60,000 nucleotides of DNA from the NCBI GenBank assembly GCA_030141605.1, contig JAQGDQ010000130.1, positions 331,974 through 391,973 on the forward strand. The letters run 5' to 3'. Source of the stretch: Tubiluchus corallicola. Taxonomy: Eukaryota; Priapulida; Priapulimorpha; Priapulimorphida; Tubiluchidae. A program made the position numbers and the translations under genes. A model generated the notes under the pieces. The model worked only from the letters and a program-made list of their open reading frames with translations. It was not told where the DNA came from and ran no database searches. Shown piece after piece: positions 11,870-39,776 of this stretch (the first letter of the stretch is position 1; every line of letters starts with the position of its first letter).

Positions 11870-13940
11870 TCTCATACAAAAGCAATATACAGCAAAGTGT
11901 TAGTCACAAAGTATGAGTTAACGAGAAAGACGGGGTAGAGAAAGATCCAACGGTCGCCAATCATCCACCCCTCACTCATAAAGTGATAAAAGTGTAAGTT
12001 AGTGGCATTAGTAATTAAGTAACTTAAATATTTAAGTAACTCTTGAACAACGCCCTGATACTATAGAGCTTATTAACTGTTATAAGTCATTAGTGTTGTT
12101 CTATTTTGCATGTGATACCTGTCAATAAAATAAGATACAGTAGATGACCTACTAAGCCCCGTGCCAAATCAGTTGCCGACTACTTGGTCAGCCATCAACT
12201 CTTGGTCATTACCTACTAGACCAATATTATAATTTATAAATTTATGTAAATAACTAAATCTGTGCAATAACTAAACTTAAGAAAATGAAACAAGAAGTTA
12301 GAACTATTTCTATTTTTAGAAGTGCACGTTATCAGTTAAAATCTTCCATTTGTACTTTGTAGTAAATGACTATTTTGTGAATTTAGCATTTGCTGTCTAT
12401 TATTATAACTATAAAAAGAAATAAAAAACCCAAAAGAGTTCGTTCCATAACATTAAATTATGTAATTTTTTCATGTATTTTTTAACAATAAATTTATAAA
12501 TTACACACACAGACTTTTGGATTCTGTGAATTCATCCATCATGCCAACATACTTGTGTACAACTTTGCTAAGAAATACATTCACTATGCACTACCATCAA
12601 TTTCAATAATGAAAATTAATTACAGTTCACCACAAAAAACAGACTTCAGCACAAGACGGGTTAGTGTTAAACAATATATCACAAGTTTTTTCTCATAATC
12701 TAATATAGAAAACCAACAGAAAATCACAGTAGAAATGATAAGATAATGTCAAATGTTCCAGTGTGAGAAACAGTATGACACAGCAAGTGGATATATGTGC
12801 AAGACTTTTACTGCAGGAGTATGCATGTTTGTTAATACAACAGTTAATATGCATGTTTGAGAAGCCTTACTTCCCTGAACAGGCATCAGAGCCATTGTCA
12901 GGTTCTAAAGTTAGAGCAAGTACATAATAATTGTTATTTTGTATTTAAAATTAAAACACAATAAAAAGTTTTACAGTTACAGTCTTAAATCTCATGACAT
13001 AATAAAAATATGTGTTATTTAATTATTTTAATTTTAAATGTAACATGAAAACAATGAAGCACTGTGAAAAATGTATCATCAAGGAACTGTTTTGCCTAGG
13101 CTTCATTCTAGCAAAGTAATCTATAACTTCATTATAATCCACCTCAGTAGTCAACTCTCAATGTAGAGCAAAGATAACCCAGACAATTTATCCTCGCCCA
13201 TTGTAGACTGAAGGTACGACTTTATCTGTCAGCCGACTAACAGATGTTTCAGCAACCGCATAAATGAACTAAAAAATTACTAAAACAGCACCAATTTTGA
13301 AAAATGCTCCCCCAGTAGTTATGCCACTGACAGACTACTGCCTCTCAAAAGAAAATGCTCAAATGCTTTGCTAAAATGACACTGCTGGTTGCATAATCAT
13401 TTGTGATGTATTTTTAATGTACATCAATCAAATAATTGAGTATAAACTTAATTTCTGGGATTTCTTAGAGGCAAATCTTTAAATCATGTAAGTATAAGAG
13501 TAATATACTGCTTGAATTGCCTGCAGATTGCAGTACTGTAAATATCCAAAAGGCAGTATTGTACTGAAAAAACGTATTTATGTAAAGTGTGGAGAAAAGA
13601 CAAACTATTCATAACAGATTTTGTGTTGCAGACATTGTGACTTGATGAAAAAAATCTGACCAAAGGTAAATTATAGTTATGAATGCAATGCCCGCAGGAG
13701 ATGTTTATCATTTCAATTACATACTAACAGCTACGTAATTAACAATTTGTGTTCAATACAGGCGAAGTATTGAAAATAGTAAAGAAACTTCACAATGTTA
13801 AAAGTGACCAAGCTGCTCGTTATTCACAGTCAAATTATGTTTTGCATGATCCACCGGTCCATTCATGGAACGACACTTATACCCTGCTAAACAATAAACA
13901 TAAGAAGCAGTGCTGCATAGCACGAACACATCATTTTGAG
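11870..13940. other. AT-rich intergenic stretch downstream of HADHA
   Basis: No exon was recognised here. Part of it must be the HADHA 3' untranslated region, since the gene ends at 13950 reading leftwards. A minus-strand ATTAAA at 13018-13023 is one possible poly(A) signal. The rest is unstructured AT-rich sequence. Confidence 0.5.
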
Positions 13941-13949
13941 CAGTTACTA

Positions 13950-30216
<16,267 letters not shown>

Positions 30217-30587
30217 GGTAGATGTTGAAAGCATGTACAGCCGGTAATACAGGACCAATTATTACACATTCACAACCAGTTCAAAGTCAACTAATTTCGG
30301 CTAAAAGTCCACTAATAGAACTAACTTTTTTCACGTGCACATGAACCGCGACAGTAGTTGCTAATAAAGTTAGCGCCTGATTTGTTTTGGTTTATCGTAA
30401 GAGCACAAAGCAATTTATTAAACTCATTAGATTGTAAAAATTATGTTTTATTGACGCAGTAAAAGTGCTTCTGATAGTTGCGACAAAAGTGTGTCAACCC
30501 TACGAACTTTTCAAAAAATAAATTTTAACCGCTGCGTTTAAAAGGTTTTAATGTAAATCTAAAGCTAAGTTTGTGGTACCTGGCAAA
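30217..30587. promoter_or_regulatory. Bidirectional HADHA/HADHB promoter region
   Basis: These 371 bp separate the HADHA start codon (minus, 30216) from the HADHB start codon (plus, 30588). No other gene fits here, so both core promoters must lie in it or be trans-spliced around. A palindromic E-box CACGTG is at 30332-30337 and a CCAAT word at about 30253-30257. The two products form one complex, and the same divergent pair is known in vertebrates, so shared control is likely. Transcription start sites cannot be placed from sequence alone. Confidence 0.75.
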
Positions 30588-33500
30588 ATGGCTACTCAGT
30601 GCTATAAGCTTCTTTTTCCAACATTAACGAAATTAAGTAAGCTTGTACTTTTTCTCGATGTTGAGCCAACGTGTGATTTTTTTGTTTTTAGTATCTGTTA
30701 CTGGTGTTTGCTTAGGACTCTTCGTTACTGTTCAAGGAGCCTGCGCGGTTATTCTTCAATGATTTCTTTCCTTTTCTTGTTTAAGGGTGGCACTTCTTCG
30801 CTATCTATTGAGTCATTGGCTGTCATGATAAATTGGTTGTAACATGGGATCAGTGTTGACGTTTCGTAAACTCATCTTGGTAAACTCGCCTGGGTGGTGA
30901 GAGGATATATTGCAGCAAATTATTGTGTAACTGTGTTAACTATATCATCGGCAAAAATGGCACTGACAAGTCTGGTGTAAAATTAAATTTCTTAAGACAC
31001 GGTGAAATGTCAAGTACTACTTTCTGCAGGCGCACAATTGCAAATCAAGCTTTATCGTCATCATCATGAGCATCTTTTTTGGAAATTGTTGCTTTTTCAG
31101 GGAACTGTGACCAGAACGCTTCAGACTACTATAAAATTAAAGTTTATTTACTGCCCGCTGGTTAGCCGTAATGCTCTAAATGTTTTTAGTGCATAATGTT
31201 TTCACACTTGTTTTTTGTTTCATGTTACTAAATTATCATGTAACTACCGATTATTGCATAGTCTCTTTTTTGTATGGTATGAAGCCTCTAATTATTGTAT
31301 GTTCCGATAATTAGCCTATAAATGGCAACACTGTGTAGGATATTGGCCCGTGCTCGACACCCCTGTATAATAACTCACTGTGTATCACAGTGCAGCGATA
31401 CCATCAGTTCCCAAAAAGAAAGAGGGAGATTTATAGGGTGACTTGCAGCCTTCTCGACGAAGTGCCTGCTAGAGGGTCTATAGCAGGGCCCCATCCGCCA
31501 ACATATCCTTTAGCAATTAATAACGTTTTGGAAGCATTTGAAGATACTTATTACAAATGATGATTGAGGCGAACCTATAATAGCTTTTTGCCCGTGGTTG
31601 GTTTTTAATTGTACCCCAATGTTGTAGATCCAGTTATGCACTGTAATTGTTGTATGTCATTGTAGTGTGTAGTCAGATGGAGGTCTTTAATTCTCCACCA
31701 ATAAAGTCCTTACAGACTGAAATATATCATGATACATTTACCATAATTTTTTTCAGTACTGATCCAGTTGAAACTAATTTATAAAGCATTCTTTTCACAG
31801 ATGATCTAATGATGTACCAGTATACACTTTAAATTTTATTGCAAAGTCCTCAAACACTAGATTTTAAGTTTTAGAAATTCCTAACATCAACACGTCAAAA
31901 ACTTTATAAGGTATCATTGAGTGGTGTAAAACGCTTTTTGATTTTGCAAAAAATATTAAGCTATTGATGGACATTAGAATCACTTCAATGGTGTTTCTTT
32001 GTGTGATTACCGTATTTTCCCATGTATAAGAGACCCTTGTGTATAAGAGACCCCTTCAATTTTAGGCAAAAATTCTGGAAAAAAGTTTTTTGGTAATGAA
32101 TAACTTTATTCATCATAGAAATCATCAAATTCCTCATCACTCTCATCAAAAATATCAACTGGAGTCAGACCTTCAGCAATTCCAGCCAGTTCATCATCAG
32201 AGGAGTCACTCTGCTCAAAAATGGCATTGTCCTCTGTGCCGTCCATGGCATTGGAGATGCCACACTTCTTGAAAGATTTAATAATGACCTCTAGCCATGG
32301 AGAAGATTTATTGAAAGGAAACTGTAATTATTCGAAATAAAACAGTTGTAGAGCACTTATTTCTTTAAAATCATTAGTGTCACAATTTATGCATCTTATT
32401 GAAAAGACTTACTCCCATGTATAAGAGACCCCCTATTTTTAAAGTGAAAATTCTGAGCAAAAAAGGGTCTCTTATACACGGGAAAATACGGTAATTAGTG
32501 ATTATTAGTTATAGGCTTACATATCAAAGAAAGTTTGCCAATGTTAAATTTATGTCAATGTTAATTTTCAGCTAGTTGAGGATTTCTGTTATTGAGCACT
32601 GATATTATTACACGGAGCTCGCAAAACTCGTGCAAAGTGGTCATCTGTTAATTTTAGATCATTCAAATTTGCTTATTTTGTGACATTTTAAATGTGCCAA
32701 AAATAACAAGTTGGACTGAAGAGTGGTATAACACTTGCAAGTGTGGGTGACATGCCAAAAGTGGGTGCCCCTGGTAGGCTTGGTTCTGCCTCTATACATA
32801 CAACATTGCATGTTCTGCATCGCCTGTACGTGATGCTGCACAGTGACAGTGAGCTGTGATATCTTTGATGGAGATGTCAGCAAGCATGAACATCCCACGT
32901 TCACAGACTGTAGGATTTTTGTACAATCATACAGTGTCCGTTCACTGTCTATTCTCAATTGAGTTTAAGGTGGTTGAACCTAAACCACCACTCCTTCAAG
33001 GTCAAAGGCAATCATGAAGGCATATCCAGAGCAGGTGGGAACATCTGTGGTAGGCATTTTGATTATCCGAGGCCTGGTCATTAGAATTAGAATGACCTGT
33101 CACCTTCCTATATTGACATTGCGCAAGTTGTTAACTTAGGCCACAGTTCACTAATGAACTTGATATGAACTTGCCACTGAGAAATTTTTTATTTGTTTGT
33201 TTGCAGATCCGACCCGATGTCTCAGTACTTCCCAACTGCTCAATGCAAATGGTGAGTTTTTCATTAATTATTTTGGAGTCATGTTAGTAATGAGTTCAAT
33301 TATCTATTGGTATTAAATTATTTGTAATTGTTAACGACTAATAGGGTAAATCATACAAGAATGTGCATTCATTAGCATCAGCGTACATTTATAATGTGTG
33401 TTTCGTGAAGTGTTTGGTCATGATTGTTTTTGATAGGATTAAAGCACTCTTAATTTTTTCTTTCATAAAATTGCTCATACATAACAGCGAGCATAAAAGG

Positions 33501-36500
33501 TGATTTCTGGTTATTGTTCTTCTACAGCACAGTGCGAAATCTAAGTTTGTTTTGTTTTCATTTGAAAGGAGTTTTGCTTAGTTAATGTTTAATGTTTTTG
33601 TAGCAAAATCAAAGAAAACACTAGAAAGGAGTGGCACTCGCAATGTTGTTTTGGTTGATGGAGTACGGACTCCGTTTCTGATGTCGGGGACACAGTATGC
33701 ATCCATGATGCCCCATGATCTTGCCAGAGCAGCTCTGCAAGGTTTGCATCGGCGAACTGAGCTTGAAAAAGGTGAATCATTTATTACTGATTTGACGGTC
33801 ATTGTTTGATTAATTAAATGCTCAAAATTTGATAGTAAAATGAGACTGAATTAGTAGAGGTATTTTAGCCTCAGGAAAATGTGAATACAGCTGTCAAAGA
33901 GGAAACAGCCAGAGGTGGCATGGCTACTGAATTCGCTTAATCACCTGTCCATTTACTCGTTAGTGCCTTAATTACGGTTTCCAAGCACATGCCATAACCA
34001 TTATTTCTGTTGCCTGTTTCACAGTTTCTAAAAGCTAAATTTTACTTGCAGATGAGGTGGATTACATAGTAATAGGCACTGTGATTCAGGAGGTCAAAAC
34101 GAGCAACCTTGCACGCGAAGCTGCACTGGGCGCCAACTTTTCAGTGAAGATACCAGCTCACACAGTAACGATGGCATGTATTTCTTCCAACCAAGCCATT
34201 AGCAATGGTAAATAGCTTACTATGTCCCAAGTGGATTAGCTCCTTCAGGACCATAAGAGTTTGCTGCATTTTGCAGGGGTTTATGAAGAACTGCTTTCAC
34301 TATGCAGCGATTACATTATATTTCATAATTTTTGTTAGTTTCATGCAAAATTATACATGAAATGCATTTACTTACCTTAAGCAAATTAAAAATCAATGTT
34401 TGAGGAAAAAATTGAAATATGCTTTCAGTAACTGCAATCTTTGCACCGTAACAATTCACAGTATCACTTGCATGAAATCAGCTAATGCAGAAAATTTGAA
34501 CTATGCAATCATAACACTCTGATACACGTTGGCCTCATGTCTGTTCTATTTTTAAGGAGAAGTTCCTGTTAAAAGGTGAGATGACTTTAATTTTTCCTTG
34601 GCTGATTGGTTGGTTTTTCTTGGAACTCTCTATAGCAGAGGTTTCTCTTGGGCTGTAGCAAGTAGGTGATCAGTAAAATAGTGTGTATGATCACTTAAGA
34701 CTTAAGTGTATACCACTAAACTACTCGATAGGGTAAGTTGGGATGCCTGAATAAGGGAATGTTTTTCTTAAGTTTATCTTATTAAATCACTTATAGATGC
34801 TTAAAACAAATAACATGATTAGATAGCCTGATTTACCTGAATAGAATAGTGCCTAATTTGTAATCATCTAGTTATGTCTGTGTTCATTCAGTAGCAGAAA
34901 AGTCATATGTCTTATAAGACCTATTTTGAGTGGTGTGGTCCTGAAGGAGCTAAGAGGTCGTTGTAGATAATTTGAAGTTTAGTAATGCTTAACATTGTTA
35001 GCTGGTTGCAGTTTTCTCAAATGGTCGTTAATTGCTTTTTTCAGCTGTGACATTGATCCGGGCGGGCGAATGTGATAAAGTCATTGCCGGAGGTGCAGAA
35101 TTCATGTCCGATATACCGATCCGACACAGTCGTAAAATGAGGGCCCTCATGCTGAAGGCACCCAAGGCAAAGAGCACTGGCGCTAAATTAGGACTTGTAA
35201 TGCAACTCAGACCGTCATTTTTTGCTCCTGAGGTAGTCATATCAATATGGTAGTTAGACCCACATTCACAATTCTCTAAGCATTTCATTCAGAGAATTTA
35301 CATCCATAGTTTGCATGAAATGATCCAAATTATGATCCAGATTTATGAAAAAACAAAAAAGGCTGGTGACTAAATTTTAATCAAATACAACTCATGCATT
35401 ATGATGTCCTTTCTTGTATTTTATATGAGGCCTTTTTATATTATTTCCCATCCACTCAGTTGAAAAAATTTTAGTGCAAAAACCAATATAAATTAATGAA
35501 TGCATATAAAATGTATTTGTTTACCATTACTTCTGCATGCTATTAAGGGTCACCTTAAAGTGCACTATTGCTTGATACTTTGCTTACTTTTTTCGATATT
35601 TGTAGGACAAATAATGATTGTGCATGTAAAGTTACACAGAGTCGTATAAAAAAATTTCAGTGTTGCTTATAATGCTAAAGACATTGCCTTGCTAATTGGT
35701 TTTTATGCTTTTATTCTTTCGTTAATATGCAATGTCCAACTGCAATTTATGTTCCCATGTGTACTTGCTAATACAATTTTAGTATGTTCATAATGACAGT
35801 GTTTTTAAGTCCTGGATTTTCCAGTCCAAGTTTTAGGTTTCTGTTTTGAATTTGATCACTGCCTGATGAACTCAGGTTCACATATATGCTTACTAGTCAC
35901 CAAATGGACTTCCTGAATACGAAAATCATAAATTCCAATTCAGAACTTTGCTGCTCGTCTCATTGCCAAAACTAGAAAATATGATCGCATCTATTCTAAG
36001 AGAGTTACGTTGGTTGCTGCTAAAGTTCCAAATTGAATTTAAAATTCTGTATATCACCTGCAACAAATTCAGGACTTTTTATTTTAATAGTGAAGGATAT
36101 ATCATTTTAGCTTCCTGCTGTTGCTGAATTTTCGACGGCGGAGACCATGGGTCATTCAGGTGACCGGCTTGCTGCTGCATTCCAAATTTCACGGCAAGAG
36201 CAAGATGAATACGCCTTGCGCTCACACAGCCTTGCTGAAAAAGCTTCTAAAGCTGGATTACTGTCTGATAGAATCACGGTCAATGTACCAGGTAGGTTGC
36301 TTATTGCAGTAATACATGAGTACTGTTGCAGTAATACATGTACTCTTTATATTGAATGTGGACTCAAACTAATGGACAGGACTGAATTCGATGTCATGGG
36401 TTAGAAATAATATCAATACTGCCATCTAATGGCAAATTGAAAATCAGACTGCATCAGTCGATGCAGATTTCATTCTAGTATATTTCTATAAAAGGAATAT

Positions 36501-39500
36501 ACATACTTCATGTTCCTTTGAAAATTGGCGGAGTCTTAGAGTTTTTTGAAAGTGATGCTATTGGTGCCATCTAGAATTCAAGATGGCACACTCAAAAATC
36601 CGACACCATTGTTTAATGCAGAATTTACTCTAGTACATTTCTATAAAGTTTTGTGTGGACATTGTGAAATAGCGGAACCTTAGGCTTTTGTCAAAAATGG
36701 TGCCATCTTGAATTCGCAAGGTCAGGTCAAAAACCCAACTCCGTCGATTGATGGGAAAGTCTCACTAACACATGCCTGTAAAGTTTAATAACCATCCATT
36801 GATTGGCAGAGCCTTGGGCTTTTATTCGCAAGTAATGTTATCGCGGCCATGTTGAATTCAAAACGGCGAATTGAAAGTGGCTTGCTTACAGGTAAGCCAG
36901 ATGTAGTGGATTATGACAATGGGATCCGTGTGTCATCTATAGAAGCCATGAAGAAGTTAAAACCGGCGTTTGTGCGACCCCATGGCACAGTGACAGCTGC
37001 CAACGCTTCATTCCTGGTAAATAGTCACAGCAATGTGTCTTTCATTATTTATTTTTTGATGCCTGATACATTGTTAACTGACGTACACTTTAGCTGCAAA
37101 CTGTATTCCTTGTAGTGTAATGATTGTCACAAATCTTTTGCCACCCAGTTTGTACTGCAGGTGGCTCAACCGAGATTATTTGTGTAATTTGTAAAAAGAA
37201 ACACCTGTAATGTCTTAGAGTTGTTGCATTCGATTAACAAAGATTAAAAGTGCTTAGTTTTATTTGTTACTGCATTTGATTGTATTTCTTCTATGTTTTC
37301 TTAGTTTTTGCATAACTGCTCGACAAACGAGCAAGTTCATTAGTCACACAGGCTTAGCAGATCAAGAACCTTGTCATTCAAACCGATTTATATCAACTGA
37401 TAATAAATAGAGAAAAACGTTTTCGTTTTTCAGCAGAAGAAATTCATTATAATACGCTAATGGGAGATAAGAATGTCAGTACAGCGCTCTAATATTTGAA
37501 GGTTTTTCGCAATAAGCGCATAATATTACCTGTAAGCCCACACAAGAAACAATATCATACAAGCTGCTCAGCACATCACCTGCTAACCCAAGGTCTTAGT
37601 TCATGCCTGTTCTGTGTTTATCTAGTTTTCTATTTCAAAGTATCTTCAGTACAAAGTTTTTTTTGTCAACAGACAGATGGCGCTTCTGCTTGTTTAATAA
37701 TGTCAGAAGACAAGGCACTGGCTATGGGCTTCAAACCGAAAGCTTACCTCAGGGATTTCATATTTGTTTCACAAGATCCAAAAGATCAACTTTTACTAGG
37801 GTAAGCGGTAGTTTCAGGCGTTTCAATTTCACTTCAGTCACTAATAGTGGCAAATTTTTCAATGACAGGCAAGTGATTCAACACAGAGTAAGACTTTATG
37901 ATGGAGCTGTTTGTGGTGAATTATTCCTTTTCTTCTAGGCCTTCGTATGCTACTCCTCGAATACTGGAGAAATCCGGACTCAAGCTTTCCGATTTTGATG
38001 TATTCGAATTCCATGAGGCATTTGCTGTAAGTAATTTGATTGATATTTATAATTTATTAATTGCATATGTAGTTCTATTACTATTAAAAAGCTAACTGCT
38101 TTGTTTCAAATTCAAAAGTAAATGAAATTAATTTAATTGATTGCCAATAAAATTGGCTTTAGAGTTGGAGACCAGATGTGGAATGTGCACCTCTAACTGA
38201 TTGAAGAGGTGCACGTTAAAAGAGAAGAGTTTCATAACAGCTGCCTTGGTCACTATTTTCGTAGATGTTTTGATGAATTTGGCATTAACTGAAGTGCAGT
38301 AATGCATCCAAATCTATAAATAATGGATATAAGTACTTGCTGCATAGAATATTCAGGCAGTGAGGTTGCCATAATGAGGTTTGACTATTTTTTCAAATCC
38401 ACTTTGCTATTTCTAAAAAGATTGTCTGTTTTTTACGCAGGGGCAAGTCCTAGCTAACTTAAAGGCAATGGATTCTGACTGGTTTGCTCAAAACTACCAG
38501 GGTCGCACGCAGAAAGTGGGAGCAATACCTCTAGACAAGTTGAATTTGTGGGGCGGTTCATTGTCGATCGGACATCCATTTGGAGCTACCGGTGTCAGGC
38601 TAGTGACCACAGCGGCTAACAGGTTGATAAAGGAGAATGGACAGTATGCATTAGTGGCAGCCTGTGCAGCAGGAGGACAGGTAAGTGAAAATGATGCAAC
38701 CATCTAAAACAGTCGCTTTTTAATGTTTTAAATAATATTGGGTTTGGGGTTCATGGCCGAGTGTTTACACAAGCATGGCTAGTTCGATACTCATCTTGGG
38801 ATAATGTTTCATCGCCATACATATTCTAATTGTTTACTTCATAGAGCATGTAAATACACCAAAACGTGGCTGAGGCATCTCTGTCGATTTACTGGCTCAT
38901 GTTTGAGGGTTGCTGTTGATAAAGAGGTAGCCTGTATTCATGGCAGACACGTCTCTTTGAGCACATGCTACATGCTATGCTGTGTTACGCCTTTTCTTGC
39001 AAAAACAACCGACAATGACACTGATGTTTCTTGAAAACTGCAAAGAGTAGCTCTAGGCGTTCACTTGTGGAGCCACCACTTTTAACATCGTTCTTTTTGT
39101 TGTTGCTGTATTATATATTGTAAAATTAATTGTGTTTTGAATATGTAGTACATTTTTTTCACTTGGGTAGTAGATACATTTGTTACTCACATCTATACTC
39201 TGTACAATTATTATTATATGCAACAAATAACACTGTTACTTTATTTTCAGTAACAATGACATTTTGATTTGAAACTTGTACACCATCATCATGTACCAGC
39301 AATGGAGAAATTTACAAGCATCATCGTCAGTAAAGCCGTAAAACAAGCAAAATAAACAATAATTACCATTAGCCAGCAACAATAGTTAACAATACAACAA
39401 TTGTGAAAAACCATATTTTATCAAACCCAAAATGCTCTACACGTGAAACATATCCACTGACTAACTATAGTTATGGTTTATTTTGCTTATTTTTCAGCTT

Positions 39501-39776
39501 TGCTTCTTTTGTCTGATGATAGTTGTAAGATTCAAATCAAAATGTTGTTAATGTAAATGTTAACCAAATCAAATAGCAGCATTACTTGTTACAATACCTG
39601 TGCTTGTTTTATTTGTATATCCCTCTTATTTATTGTTTGTTTCATTCCCAGAATTCTTTGGATGTGGCAAAAATATTTCGTTTGTAATAATTTTGTTCCC
39701 GAAAACTGGCTTACAAACTATTATTTTTTTATTTTAGGGTCATGCAATGATTGTGGAGCGATATCCGTCAAAGTAA
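30588..39776 (+). CDS. HADHB: Mitochondrial trifunctional protein beta subunit (3-ketoacyl-CoA thiolase)
   Basis: Exons: 30588-30636, 33207-33251, 33604-33771, 34052-34207, 35045-35232, 36111-36291, 36892-37016, 37673-37800, 37939-38026, 38441-38680 and 39738-39776. All are GT-AG and close in frame to 468 aa (human HADHB is 474). The first two exons encode a basic presequence ([16 protein letters not shown], then [14 protein letters not shown]), and the mature part starts near [13 protein letters not shown]. Thiolase catalytic residues are all present: C130 in [13 protein letters not shown]372 in EFHEAF, H421 in GHPFGATG and C451 in AACAAGGQG. The enzyme releases acetyl-CoA in the last step of long-chain beta-oxidation on the inner mitochondrial membrane, in a complex with HADHA. 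The start ATG (context GCAAAATGG) lies 371 bp from the HADHA start. Intron 1 (30637-33206) holds a pogo-type transposon relic and an orphan reading frame. Confidence 0.97.
31339..31560 (+). other. Orphan 73-codon open frame in HADHB intron 1
   Basis: The frame runs stop-free from a TAG at 31336-31338 to a TGA at 31558-31560. It contains [19 protein letters not shown] and ends [18 protein letters not shown] plus EDTYYK. It has no start codon, which is why ATG-based searches miss it. A TGTGTAG directly before it could act as a splice acceptor, making it a terminal exon. Base composition is less AT-rich than its surroundings. I do not recognise the protein. It may be a nested-gene exon, a transposon remnant or chance. 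Confidence 0.3.
32010..32491 (-). mobile_element. Pogo/Tigger-type DNA transposon relic
   Basis: Ends CCGTATTTTCCCATGTATAA and the inverse of the right end, CCGTATTTTCCCGTGTATAA, form clear terminal inverted repeats with TA on both flanks. The minus strand keeps the last ~66 codons of a transposase ending at 32106. They read [29 protein letters not shown], then an acidic [10 protein letters not shown]...[11 protein letters not shown] tail, which is the typical C-terminus of pogo/Tigger transposases. The rest of the transposase is gone, so this is an internally deleted copy. Confidence 0.88.
36410..36890. repeat. Degenerate ~125-bp tandem repeat before a HADHB exon
   Basis: About four diverged units each contain a GCCATCTTGAATTC-like word (near 36422, 36570, 36702 and 36847), followed by CTAGTACATTTCTATAAAG-like and GCGGAACCTTAGGCTTTT-like words. 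The last unit runs straight into the acceptor CTTGCTTACAG of exon 36892-37016. Confidence 0.6.
38750..38820 (+). repeat. tRNA-like pol III promoter relic (possible SINE head)
   Basis: In HADHB's last intron, GGTTCATGGCCGAGTGTTTA matches a tRNA A box (TGGCCGAGTG), and AGTTCGATACTC about 30 nt later matches a B box (GTTCGATNC). No complete cloverleaf can be folded and no CCA-ready acceptor stem is seen, so this is read as a tRNA(Ser/Leu)-derived SINE fragment rather than a tRNA gene. Confidence 0.4.

Noticed and set aside
38752-38820. Intact tRNA gene
   Set aside because: A and B box words are present, but arms do not pair and there is no acceptor stem or anticodon loop of standard shape.
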